Shown piece after piece: positions 25,901-33,129 of a stretch of 64,000 bases of DNA. Position 1 is the stretch's first letter. Each line of letters begins with the position of its first letter. Under the pieces are notes generated by a model that worked only from the letters and a program-made list of their open reading frames with translations, had not been told where the DNA came from and did no database searches. Made by a program: the position numbers and the translations under genes. Origin of the DNA: an uncultured Bacteroidales bacterium (GTDB lineage Bacteria > Bacteroidota > Bacteroidia > Bacteroidales > Bacteroidaceae); assembly GCA_902801425.1 (NCBI GenBank), contig CADCIQ010000030.1:17406-81405 (forward strand), given 5' to 3'.

Positions 25901-26060
25901 TACCCAAGATCTTAACAGTTGCGCCAATGACAACGTCACCATTCTGATCTCTTACGACACCCTTTACAGTCTGTGCCTGAGCGAGGACTGCTGAGAAGCA
26001 AAGGACTGAAAGGAGAAGGAATGCCCGACTCCATGATCCAAACTTTTCAAGTTTTCGCAT
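22941..26060 (-). CDS. SusC/RagA-family TonB-linked outer-membrane transporter
   Basis: Imports oligosaccharides with energy from TonB. The 1039 residues show a signal peptide ending AQAQ near residue 30 and a carboxypeptidase-regulatory-like domain (VKGVVRDQNGDVVIGATVKI, to about 95). A plug domain follows, with the SusC hallmark LKDASATAIYGSRGANGVIM and then a 22-strand-type barrel to the C-terminal Phe (LIGLNLSF). The segment DIVVIGYGTQRKESVTGSV precedes the plug. It is transcribed with susD. A 41-codon open frame lies in its leader. No HTCS or sigma/anti-sigma regulator is visible next to it. Confidence 0.97.
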   Translation of the reverse strand: MRKLEKFGSWSRAFLLLSVLCFSAVLAQAQTVKGVVRDQNGDVVIGATVKILGSKGGTVTDSKGQYSIEAPNGSILSVSYIGFLTKQMRMRGENTVDIVLMEDNTTLKDIVVIGYGTQRKESVTGSVANVSAEKLMENPSSNITQALQNRIAGVDMQQTNSQPGAEMRIRIRGQRSLTASNDPLIVLDGIPFLGQLSDINPSDIKSLDILKDASATAIYGSRGANGVIMVTTNKGSLGAAAKVTYNGYVNFKTLFSKYPMMEGEKYVKMRALAGKFTNGLDERDDVNTDWQDLFFENGVSHSHDITVSGGTETGTYSFGGSYNHDEGVIPTQAFNRFTLRANIEQKIGQFVRVGLSSTNTYNTKQGTQLSVYNALNMSPITDPYNADGTLKRVVHLGSDDIFVLTKDVVKENEDRWRQDTNTLATYNSIFGEIECPWVKGLKYRVNLGLNYRGIQVGGNTGEGFNSVNEKELSSANIRNEVYKNYAVENVLSFDRTFNDKHQLNIVGMFSAEQTRFTKNHMSGRDLPDHFQYYNIGAATQDITVNPGKDFQNYWQAGLLSWMGRVMYSYDNKYMISAGVRADGSSRLAPGHKWHTYPAVSLGWNIANEKFMAEAKWIDNLKIRVGYGQTANQAIDAYTTLGSLGTTKYNFGPTGYATGYFMETLANPELGWEYSETFNYGIDFSFFNGRLSGTLEYYTMKTKDVLNKVSLPGTGGVGSYTANMGKTENKGFEASVNGVIIDKKNGWTWEAGINISMNRNKLTELASADKYGRDEYNGWFVGYPIDALYDYEKVGLWNDTDPDWQYFQTMEPGGNEGMIKVDGGRYTVEEEEAGTIPAGKNVGDPRAIGPQDRKIISLEPDFVGGFNTRVAYKNIDLNIIGAFQCGGKLISTLYGGSGYLNLLTGRRGNVDVDYWTPENKGAEFPRPGGIQSGDNQKYASTLGLFDGGYLKIRNITIGYNFTGAWMKNVGLSSLRLYAAVQNPFIISSSYYSLSGLDPEPNSMSKDGQFHATQIGGHSLPVVGTNAPTTRNYLIGLNLSF

Positions 26061-26127
26061 TTTTTCGATAAGTTTAAGTTAATAATTGTTTTTAAAGTTT
26101 ATGGTTTATCTACAAATAAAAATCAAA

Positions 26128-26253
26128 TTAACATTTTGCAGGAGCAGATAACATTAAACCTGATGTTACTGCTGCTGCGGTCTTTGGAGCTATGCCCATC
26201 ATGACTGTGGACACTACACCCACACGCAATACCTTATTTATGTTTAAATTCAT
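26128..26253 (-). CDS. Possible 41-residue hydrophobic leader peptide upstream of susC
   Basis: An ATG at 26253-26251 after an A/T-rich stretch opens a 41-codon frame ending TAA at 26130-26128, 67 bp before the susC start. It begins MNLNINKVLRVGVVSTVMMG and ends SGLMLSAPAKC. It looks like a signal peptide (basic N-region, hydrophobic core, Ala-rich end) with nothing after it. No known family is recognised. It could be a real small membrane peptide, a translated leader that controls susC, or the fossil N-terminus of a lost gene. The -7 box at 26372-26379 would place it in the susC leader. Confidence 0.4.
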   Translation of the reverse strand: MNLNINKVLRVGVVSTVMMGIAPKTAAAVTSGLMLSAPAKC

Positions 26254-26371
26254 AAAAATGTTTTTTGTTTAAAATTAGTTTTATTCCGAAACGAACTTAA
26301 TGTTAGTATTTAACTTTTGTTATCAAGTCAATTTTTATACCTAGCTGTTTTGGTTGAACGGAATTTCGAGG

Positions 26372-26379
26372 CAAAAGTA
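26372..26379 (-). promoter_or_regulatory. -7 promoter box for susCD
   Basis: TACTTTTG on the minus strand, about 310 bp upstream of susC. No TTTG at 19-20 bp, which would fit a promoter that needs an activator. The implied leader is about 300 nt and contains the 41-codon frame. Confidence 0.5.
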
Positions 26380-26716
26380 AATAAATATATCGATAAATTC
26401 TTTCTTTTTTATATCTTATACTTTTGTTTTTGTTCCAAATAGCGAAAAAGTACCGCTTTTAACATATATGTAGTAGGGTTTTGTCCTATTTTTTTAGGAA
26501 AATTAGCAAAATAATCACAAAAAATGTTTCTCTAAACAAATGTTAATATGATGCTTTGCGATTTCATGCCAAAGGGGGAAAATGAGGGTCCGCCGACATT
26601 ATTCGCATCACAAATCGTCGTTCAAAAGTTATTTTTTTCATCATTTCAGTATATATTTCGCGAAAGATTCATAGCGATACTTTCGCAAGTTTTGTATAAG
26701 ACAAAAAGCAATAAAT

Positions 26717-26815
26717 AACGTGAGTTCGACGAATTCCTATATGGCAAACAGCAAGCTGTTTTTAACTGACAATAATTACCAATCTTACCAATCTTCAACC
26801 AGTAATTATCATTTT
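26717..26815. repeat. 99-bp dispersed repeat, copy 2
   Basis: Identical to 19372-19470 over the full 99 bp. It lies in the susC/esterase divergent intergenic region. Confidence 0.85.
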
Positions 26816-26829
26816 TAATCCAATATAAA

Positions 26830-26930
26830 TACCATTAAGATACCATTAAATTACCATAGTTTATGGTATTATTATGGTATTATAATGGTAATATAATGGT
26901 ATTATAATGGTATTATAATGGTATTATGAA
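26830..26930. repeat. AT-rich palindromic tandem repeat (TACCATT / ATAATGGTATT)
   Basis: The left part carries three TACCATTA-type units and the right part five ATAATGGTATT 11-mers. The whole region is therefore self-complementary and could form alternative hairpins. It is non-coding, in the divergent region between susC and the esterase operon. Confidence 0.75.
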
Positions 26931-26972
26931 GGGAGGAATATTGGAATTACCCAGTTAACAGCCCCTACCCAG

Positions 26973-26996
26973 CCCTTCCCCCGCTCGGGAGAAGGG
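26973..26996. repeat. REP-like GC-rich palindrome
   Basis: CCCTTCCC pairs with GGGAGAAGGG around CCGCTC. It belongs to the same general CCCTTCCC/GGGAAGGG class as the cassettes at 29131-48838. Confidence 0.5.
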
Positions 26997-27140
26997 AGTA
27001 ATTACATTTGTTTGTTACAGGCGTTATTGTTGTTTATTAAGTAAGTGGTCAAATTTAATTTGTTATCAAGACTTGCGCAACTTGGTGAGCCAAAGCGAAC
27101 AATTAGAGATTTTGAGAATTTTATTTTTTGAATTTATTTT

Positions 27141-27250
27141 AACCTCAGTTCGACGAATTCATGGCAAACGCATCTCCGATGCTGAACTGACAATAATTAC
27201 CAATCTTACCAATCTTTTTCCAATAAAAAATGATAAATCGAACTCACGTT
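27141..27250. repeat. MITE-like relative of the 99-bp repeat with inverted ends
   Basis: Starts AACCTCAGTTCGACGAATTC and ends TCGAACTCACGTT, imperfect inverted termini (11 of 13). It shares the interior CTGACAATAATTACCAATCT with the 99-bp repeat. The sequence ATGGCAAACGCATCTCCGAT replaces the AACAGCAAGCTG hairpin part, and a relative of that variant recurs near 58985-59005. Confidence 0.7.
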
Positions 27251-27428
27251 ATTTTATTGAAGAATATGGCATTCGTTGTACCCCAAAACATAGCCGAATA
27301 TCGGGAAAATCCCATTACGTAGGAATAGTTGTCGATTTTACACTATTTAGTTCTTTGATATAATCAAATATGAAACAATATATAAACTTTATGCAACATC
27401 GACTTTATCTTATATGCGTTTTTTTTAT

Positions 27429-27436
27429 TATCTTTG
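27429..27436 (+). promoter_or_regulatory. -7 promoter box for the xylan enzyme operon
   Basis: TATCTTTG, with a predicted transcription start near 27443 at the beginning of the duplicated hairpin unit. No TTTG at the expected spacing, again fitting activator dependence. Confidence 0.5.
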
Positions 27437-27541
27437 CACTCAGAAATCAAAGACGGGTACCGCTCTACGAGCGACATTCCCTATTTCCCTCGTGCGAAGA
27501 AGCACTCAGAAATCAAAGACGGGCATCGCTCTATGAGCGAC
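27436..27541. repeat. Duplicated hairpin unit in the xylan operon leader
   Basis: Two copies (27436-27475, 27502-27541) of GCACTCAGAAATCAAAGACG plus a hairpin, CGCTCTACGAGCG in the first and CGCTCTATGAGCG in the second. The single-base difference falls in the loop. Between them is CGTGCGAAGAAGCAC, itself able to pair GTGC with GCAC. A 71-codon frame (27370-27585) runs through and its TGA overlaps the esterase ATG, but its C-terminal half is just the translated repeat. Confidence 0.8.
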
Positions 27542-27581
27542 ACCAACACCTAAAAGGGATTATTCATAACCAAAACATAAA

Positions 27582-29120
27582 ATGAAGCGTATATTAACAG
27601 TTTTACTCTTAAACATCCTCTCTGTAGGTACATTTTGCCTGAGTTGTCAGGCACAGGAAGACAACAATGGAGATAACAATCATTGTATCTGCTACAAATC
27701 AGTAGGCGGAGACAATGCCTGGGATAATCAGGCTAACTACACATTGAACACCAATCTGGAAAAGGGCAGGAAATATACCCTCACGATGAAGGTTAAGGCT
27801 TCTGCGGCTTGCGATATGGCTTTCTGGCCTATCGACACTAAGAGTCCGAACAGGAATGAGTGGAATAATTCTACCGATGTGCAGTATCTCGACAGCAAGA
27901 AGATAACGACTAACTGGGCTACCTATACATGGAACTTCACGGCTAACTACCCTATTGACAGACTTGACTTCGAGTTTGGCAAGCTGAATGGTTCTCTATA
28001 TATTGACGATGTCAAGCTCTCAGATGACGAGTATGGCGTGGATGTTGTGCAGAACGGAGACCTTGAGGCAGGCAATACAGATGGCTGGTCTTCCGTAACA
28101 AACTATCGTGGTACAACCTTCTCTCTCGTAAACTCTGACGGAAGTTCGGCAACACCAGAACCAAAGGCTCCAGAGATTCCAGACACATGGGAGTTCGCAA
28201 AGCAGGGTGATGCTAACTTCCATATCTACCTCTGCTTTGGTCAGTCGAACATGGAGGGTAATGCAGCCGTAGAGGCTATAGACAAGCAGAATGTTCCTGA
28301 GCGTTTCCAGATGTTGCCTGCCGTTGATTTCAGCTCAACAAAGAAAAAGGGTGTCTGGTGCAAAGCCATTCCACCACTCTGCCGTCCAGGTACAGGTCTT
28401 ACTCCTGTCGATTACTTTGGTCGCACCCTCGTGGAGAAGCTTCCTGAGAACATCAAGGTTGGTGTGATCAATGTTGCAGTTGGTGGTGCAAAGATTGAGC
28501 TTTTCATGGAGGAATATAAGGATGCGTATATTGCAGGTGAGGCTGGCTGGTTCCAGGGCTATTGCGCTCAGTACGATAACGATCCTCTCGGAAGACTGAT
28601 TGAGATGGGTAAGATTGCCCAGAAGTCAGGTACTATCAAGGGTATTCTCTTGCATCAGGGAGAATCAAACAATGGCGCATCAGACTGGTGTGATAAGGTG
28701 GCAGAGGTTTACAAGCGTATATGCTACAAGCTCGGTCTTAATCCGGAAGAGACTCCGCTTCTCGCAGGTGAAACACTCTATCAGAATCAGGGTGGTGCTT
28801 GCTCTTGGCATAATCAGGCTGCTTTGCCTAAGCTCAAGAAGGCAATTCCAAACTCTTACGTTATTTCTGCGAAGGATATTCCTGGAAACGGAAAGGATGC
28901 TTGGCACTTCTCAGCAGAGGGCTATCGTGAGTTCGGTAAACGCTATGCAGAGCAGATGCTCAAGCTTCTTCCTGAGGCAACTGGCATTGAGGAAGTGAAG
29001 AACGTAGAGGCAGGAAATAAGAGCACTATCTATTTCAACCTTCAGGGACAGAGGGTAAACAAGAATGAACTGGAGAAAGGAAAAATTTATATCAGCAACG
29101 GGAAGAAAGTAATAAAGTGA
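27582..29120 (+). CDS. SASA/CE6-like carbohydrate esterase (probable acetylxylan esterase) with N-terminal carbohydrate-binding-like domain
   Basis: Likely removes acetyl groups from xylan outside the cytoplasm. The 512 residues have a signal peptide (to about residue 25), a beta-rich CBM4/9-like domain (about 30-185) ending NGDLEAGNTDGW, then an SGNH/SASA esterase domain. The nucleophile is Ser222 in FGQSNMEG; HQGESN is near 358-363; the Asp439/His442 pair is in DAWHFSAEGY. The C-terminus (YFNLQGQRVNKNELEKGKIY and following GKKVIK) is a Prevotella-type tail also seen on the GH10 enzyme. It is the first gene of the enzyme operon. Sialate esterase activity is a less likely alternative given the context. 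Confidence 0.85.
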   Translation: MKRILTVLLLNILSVGTFCLSCQAQEDNNGDNNHCICYKSVGGDNAWDNQANYTLNTNLEKGRKYTLTMKVKASAACDMAFWPIDTKSPNRNEWNNSTDVQYLDSKKITTNWATYTWNFTANYPIDRLDFEFGKLNGSLYIDDVKLSDDEYGVDVVQNGDLEAGNTDGWSSVTNYRGTTFSLVNSDGSSATPEPKAPEIPDTWEFAKQGDANFHIYLCFGQSNMEGNAAVEAIDKQNVPERFQMLPAVDFSSTKKKGVWCKAIPPLCRPGTGLTPVDYFGRTLVEKLPENIKVGVINVAVGGAKIELFMEEYKDAYIAGEAGWFQGYCAQYDNDPLGRLIEMGKIAQKSGTIKGILLHQGESNNGASDWCDKVAEVYKRICYKLGLNPEETPLLAGETLYQNQGGACSWHNQAALPKLKKAIPNSYVISAKDIPGNGKDAWHFSAEGYREFGKRYAEQMLKLLPEATGIEEVKNVEAGNKSTIYFNLQGQRVNKNELEKGKIYISNGKKVIK

Positions 29121-29130
29121 AAGCCCCAGC

Positions 29131-29336
29131 GGCCTCTGCCCCCGCTTTGCACATACTCCGTAGGGAGGGAGCTGCCCCCTCACCCCCACAGGGGGAGTAG
29201 ATACATTTATTCGCTGTGGGGGGAAATTTCGTAAAAGTAAATAATAAATAACATTATGTTTAAGAAAATATTTTTATTGGCTTTACTATCAAACATCCTT
29301 CCCTTTGGGAAGGCTTGGTTAGGCTCTTTTGCCCAA
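29131..29336 (+). repeat. Signal-peptide cassette A
   Basis: Runs from the GC-rich palindromic block after the esterase stop, through TAGATACATTTATTCGCTGT and an AT-rich leader, to the end of the signal peptide of the GH43 gene. Coding nucleotides 29297-29313 are the perfect palindrome CCTTCCCTTTGGGAAGG, followed by CTTGGTTAGGC. Other copies are at 30648, 32914 and 48645. Confidence 0.8.
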
Positions 29337-30634
29337 AACCCAATCGCCCAGACTTGTTTCTCCACAGACCCGGCTCCTATGGTTAGTGGGGATCGTCTGT
29401 ATGTATTCACAGGACATGATGAGGAGAATGCCGACTTCTTCTGGATGAACGACTGGCGTTTATTCTCTACAACTGATATGGTGAACTGGACGGATCACGG
29501 ATGTCCTTTGAGCCAATGCGACTTTAAGTGGGCTGATGATCGTGCATGGGCTCCTCAATGTATAGAGCGTAACGGTAAGTTCTATCTCTATGTGCCTATC
29601 CACTCAAAGATTAGTCATGGTATGGCTATAGGTGTAGGAGTTGCCGACAAGGTGGAAGGTCCATATCGTGATGCTCTCGGCAAGCCTCTGTATGAGGATG
29701 GCAAATGGGATCATATAGACCCAACCGTATGGATTGACGAGAATAATCAGGCTTATATAGGCTGGGGTAATCCACGTTTCTATAGCGCGAAGCTTTCTGA
29801 GGATATGATTCATCTGGCTTCAGAGGTGAAGTGTGACTCAACTATCAAACGCTATGTGGAAGGTCCTTGGCTTCACAAGCAGCGTACTCTTACAAAGGAA
29901 GAGATAAAGAAGATGGGCTTGACAAAGAAGGAACTTGCAGCCTCAGCATGGGGAAAGTATTTCCTTATCTATGCAGGTGGCGGTATTCCTGAGTGCATAG
30001 CATATTCAGAAGGTCCTACTGCTCAGGGTCCTTGGACATACGTTGGTGAGGTGATGCCTCAGACAAATGATACAAAGTCATTCACAAATCATAGCGGTAT
30101 CATCGAGTTCAAGGGACATAACTATTTCTTCTATCACACAGGCTGGCTGCCTAAGGGTGGCGGCTTTGCAAGAAGTGCGTGCGTAGAGGAGTTTGAATGG
30201 CAGAAGGATGGTCGTCTGCCTATCATGAAGCCAACACATGAGGGTCCTGCTCCTATTGGCAAACTCAATCCTTTTGAGGTTGTTCAGGGCGAGACAATGG
30301 CATTCTCTCAAGGTGTAAGGTCTGAATGGAACAAGAAGCAGAACCGTGTCTGGGTGAGTGATATCGTGAGGTGGATTTCTCTAAGGCTCCTTCTACTATA
30401 ACAGTTACAGCAGCAAGTGCTCTTCAGGGTGGTCAGATAGAGGTTCATCTTGACTCTATCAAGGGCGAGAAGATAGCAACCGTTGATATTGCACCAACTG
30501 GTGGCTGGGAGGAATGGGAGGATTTCTCTGCTCCAGTATCAAAGATACAGGGCACTCGCGATGTGTTCTTCCTGTTCAAGGGCTTAAAGGGATGCAAGCT
30601 GTTTAATTTGGATAAGTGGTTCGTTAAGGAGTAA
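29256..30634 (+). pseudogene. GH43 arabinofuranosidase/xylosidase with C-terminal CBM6-like domain, frameshifted
   Basis: Reads in one frame from 29256 (MFKKIFLLALLSNILPFGKA) through a GH43 five-blade domain (TDPAPMVSGDRLYVFTGHDE, IDPTVWID, YVEGPWL). It leaves frame near 30366, right after WVSDI, and the natural sequence resumes in another frame at VDFSKAPSTITVTAASAL to 30634. The intact relative at 38381-39745 has DDGEYIMLKG between the equivalent points, so about 25 bp (not a multiple of three) appears lost. The main frame stops at 30399-30401. The catalytic domain is complete, so the truncated product might still act, but the CBM is cut off. It could also be an assembly error. Confidence 0.8.
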
Positions 30635-30647
30635 GGCGGCCACCTAC

Positions 30648-30905
30648 GGCCTCTCCCCCCGCCCTCCCCCGTAGGGAGGGAGCTGCCCCCTCACCCCCAC
30701 AGGGGGAGTAGATACGTTTTATCGCTATGGGGAATTGTACATTGTACATGGTAAATTGTAAATAGTACATAGCTAAATAGTAAATAAATAGTACATAGCT
30801 AAATAGTAAATTGTAAATAGTATTATGTTTAAAAGACTACTTTTATTGACATTAGTATCTAACATCCTTCCCTTTGGGAAGGCTTGGTTAGGCTGTTACG
30901 CACAG
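30648..30905 (+). repeat. Signal-peptide cassette B
   Basis: Begins GGCCTCTCCCCCCGCCCTCC after the GH43 stop, then GGGAGCTGCCCCCTCACCCC, TAGATACGTTTTATCGCTAT and a leader with repeated AAATAGTACATAGCT units. It ends with the GH97 signal peptide; the coding palindrome is at 30866-30882. Confidence 0.8.
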
Positions 30906-32903
30906 GTATCTCCAGACGGCAAGCTGAAGGTTGCTGTTTTATGTGACGGTGGAAAACCTTCATACGTTATCAATTATAACAACACGACATGTATAGGGAA
31001 ATCAGATCTCGGTCTTGACACAAATATCGGTGATTTCACAAAGGATCTTACTCTCAGCAAGACTTCTGAGGTGAAGGCTATTGTGGCTGATTACACCTTA
31101 TATAATATAAAGCGTAAGAAAAACCACTATGAGGCAAATCAGCAGACTTACACCTTCGCTAACAAAGAGGGTAAGGATGTGATGAGAGTTACATTCAACG
31201 TAGGTAATCATGATGTAGCCTTCCAGTATGAGATACTTGCATCAAAGAAAGAGGCTAAGTGTGTGGTCGTGAACAGCGAGGCTACTACCTTCTCTATGGT
31301 TGACGGTACAACAACCTTCATGTGCCCTCAGATGGGTGAGATGACAGGCTTTGCCCGCACAGCACCAAGCTATGAGACTCACTATGACGCAGATCAGGAG
31401 ATGGGTAAGAACGGCTGGGGACGCGGCTATACCTTCCCTTGCCTGTTCAAGGCTCCGGGTGCTACTGTTCAGACAACAACCACAAAGAGTACTAATACCC
31501 AGACAACAAAGACAAATACTTGGATTCTCGTTTCAGAGACAGGTTCAGCAGGTGGCTATCCTGGTTGTAAGCTTGAGAACAAGGGTGCTGGAAACTATCA
31601 GATTTCTTTCCCAAGCCAGAAGGAGAACAACGGCTATGGCTCTACTGGTGCACAGATGGCTTTGCCAGATGCAACACCTTGGCGCACGATCACTATCTCT
31701 GAAAACCTCAAGGACATCGTAGAATCTACAATTACGTGGGATGTACTTGCAGCTCAGACTTCTACACAGATAGATGCTAATGCCGCTAATGCCATTGCCT
31801 CTCTTCGTGATAAGGTAAAGGATTCATACGGTCGTGGTGCCTGGTCATGGATTATTGCAAATGACGAGAGCTGTAACTTCGACACACAGAAGCAGTATAT
31901 CGACTTTGCTGCTGCTATGGGTTGGGAGTCACTTCTCATTGATGCTCAGTGGGATACACAGATTGGTCGTGACCGTATTGCAGAACTTGCCAAGTACGGC
32001 AAGGAGAAGGGCGTTTATCTCTATCTCTGGTATAACTCAAACGGTCTCTGGAATGATGCTCCACAGACTCCACGCAACTGCATGAGTACTGCTTTTGCTC
32101 GTCAGCAGGAGATGGAGTGGATGCAGAAGATAGGCATCCGCGGTATAAAGGTTGACTTCTTCGGAGGTGACAAGCAATGCACAATGGAGCTTTACCGTGA
32201 CATCCTCATGGATGCAGCAAAGCATAACATCCTCGTTATCTTCCACGGCTGTACCCTTCCACGAGGCTGGGAGTATCTCTTCCCTAACTATGTAGCAAGT
32301 GAGGCAGTTCGTGCTTCTGAGAATCTGCACTTTGGTCAGAACGAGTGTGACCGTGAGGCTATGGATGCGACTTTCCTTCCTTTCATCCGTAACGTAGTAG
32401 GTAGCATGGATTTCGGCGGCTCAACTCTCAACTGGTACTATAACCCAAAGAACTCAAGCGAGATGTGGGGTGGCCATCGTGTAACATCAGATGTATTCGC
32501 CCTCGCAACAGCTATATTGTTCCAGAGCCCTGTTCAGCATTTCGCTATGGCTCCAAACAACCTTACAGATGCTCCTGCATGGGCTGTTGATTTCATGAAG
32601 AAGGTGCCAACCACATGGGAGGATATTCGCTATATCGACGGTTATCCAGGCAAGTATATCGTTCTTGCCCGTAAGAGCCAGGAAGGCAAGTGGTATGTAA
32701 CTGCCGTTAATGGCCAGAAGCAGCCATTGAAGGTAACAATCCCTATGGATATGTTTGAGCTTGGTAGCACCGTAAGCGTTTATAGCGATAGCGACAAGGG
32801 CATTAAGGGCGTAACTCCTAACGGCTCTGTCAAGGATATGAAGGTTACAAAGAAAACCTTCTCTGCTACTATTCCTGTGAATGGAGCACTGGTGATTAAG
32901 TGA
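30825..32903 (+). CDS. GH97 glycoside hydrolase (alpha-galactosidase or alpha-glucosidase type)
   Basis: Secreted or periplasmic enzyme removing alpha-linked sugars. The 692 residues comprise a cassette signal peptide (MFKRLLLLTLVSNILPFGKA), the N-terminal super-beta-sandwich (about 25-290), a (beta/alpha)8 catalytic domain (about 295-590) and a C-terminal beta domain. In the barrel, D444 in GIKVDFFGGDKQ is at the position of the nucleophile in the retaining alpha-galactosidase branch of GH97, and NECDREAMDATFLPFIRNVV is a family block. The retaining assignment is inferred from that Asp. It follows the broken GH43 gene and precedes the xylanase. Confidence 0.88.
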   Translation: MFKRLLLLTLVSNILPFGKAWLGCYAQVSPDGKLKVAVLCDGGKPSYVINYNNTTCIGKSDLGLDTNIGDFTKDLTLSKTSEVKAIVADYTLYNIKRKKNHYEANQQTYTFANKEGKDVMRVTFNVGNHDVAFQYEILASKKEAKCVVVNSEATTFSMVDGTTTFMCPQMGEMTGFARTAPSYETHYDADQEMGKNGWGRGYTFPCLFKAPGATVQTTTTKSTNTQTTKTNTWILVSETGSAGGYPGCKLENKGAGNYQISFPSQKENNGYGSTGAQMALPDATPWRTITISENLKDIVESTITWDVLAAQTSTQIDANAANAIASLRDKVKDSYGRGAWSWIIANDESCNFDTQKQYIDFAAAMGWESLLIDAQWDTQIGRDRIAELAKYGKEKGVYLYLWYNSNGLWNDAPQTPRNCMSTAFARQQEMEWMQKIGIRGIKVDFFGGDKQCTMELYRDILMDAAKHNILVIFHGCTLPRGWEYLFPNYVASEAVRASENLHFGQNECDREAMDATFLPFIRNVVGSMDFGGSTLNWYYNPKNSSEMWGGHRVTSDVFALATAILFQSPVQHFAMAPNNLTDAPAWAVDFMKKVPTTWEDIRYIDGYPGKYIVLARKSQEGKWYVTAVNGQKQPLKVTIPMDMFELGSTVSVYSDSDKGIKGVTPNGSVKDMKVTKKTFSATIPVNGALVIK

Positions 32904-32913
32904 CCCACCCAGC

Positions 32914-33129
32914 GGCCTCTCCCCCCGCCCTCCCCCATAGGGAGGGAGCTGCCCCCCTCACCCCCACAGGGGGAGTAGATACATTTTATCGCTATGGGGA
33001 AAATGTACATATAAATTGTAAATAGTACATAGCTAAATAGTAAATAACATTATGCTAAAGAGATTCTTTTTATTGGCTTTACTATCTAACATCCTTCCCT
33101 TTGGGAAGGCTTGGTTAGGCTGTCACGCT
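32914..33129 (+). repeat. Signal-peptide cassette C
   Basis: Same order as cassette B: GC-rich palindromic block, TAGATACATTTTATCGCTAT, AAATAGTACATAGCT leader, then the GH10 start and signal peptide. The coding palindrome is at 33093-33109. From the GC block to TTAGGC it is very close to cassette B apart from a shorter leader. Confidence 0.8.

Noticed and set aside
26200-26480. Riboswitch in the susC leader
   Set aside because: I recognise no conserved riboswitch core; only an AT-rich leader and a small open frame are visible.
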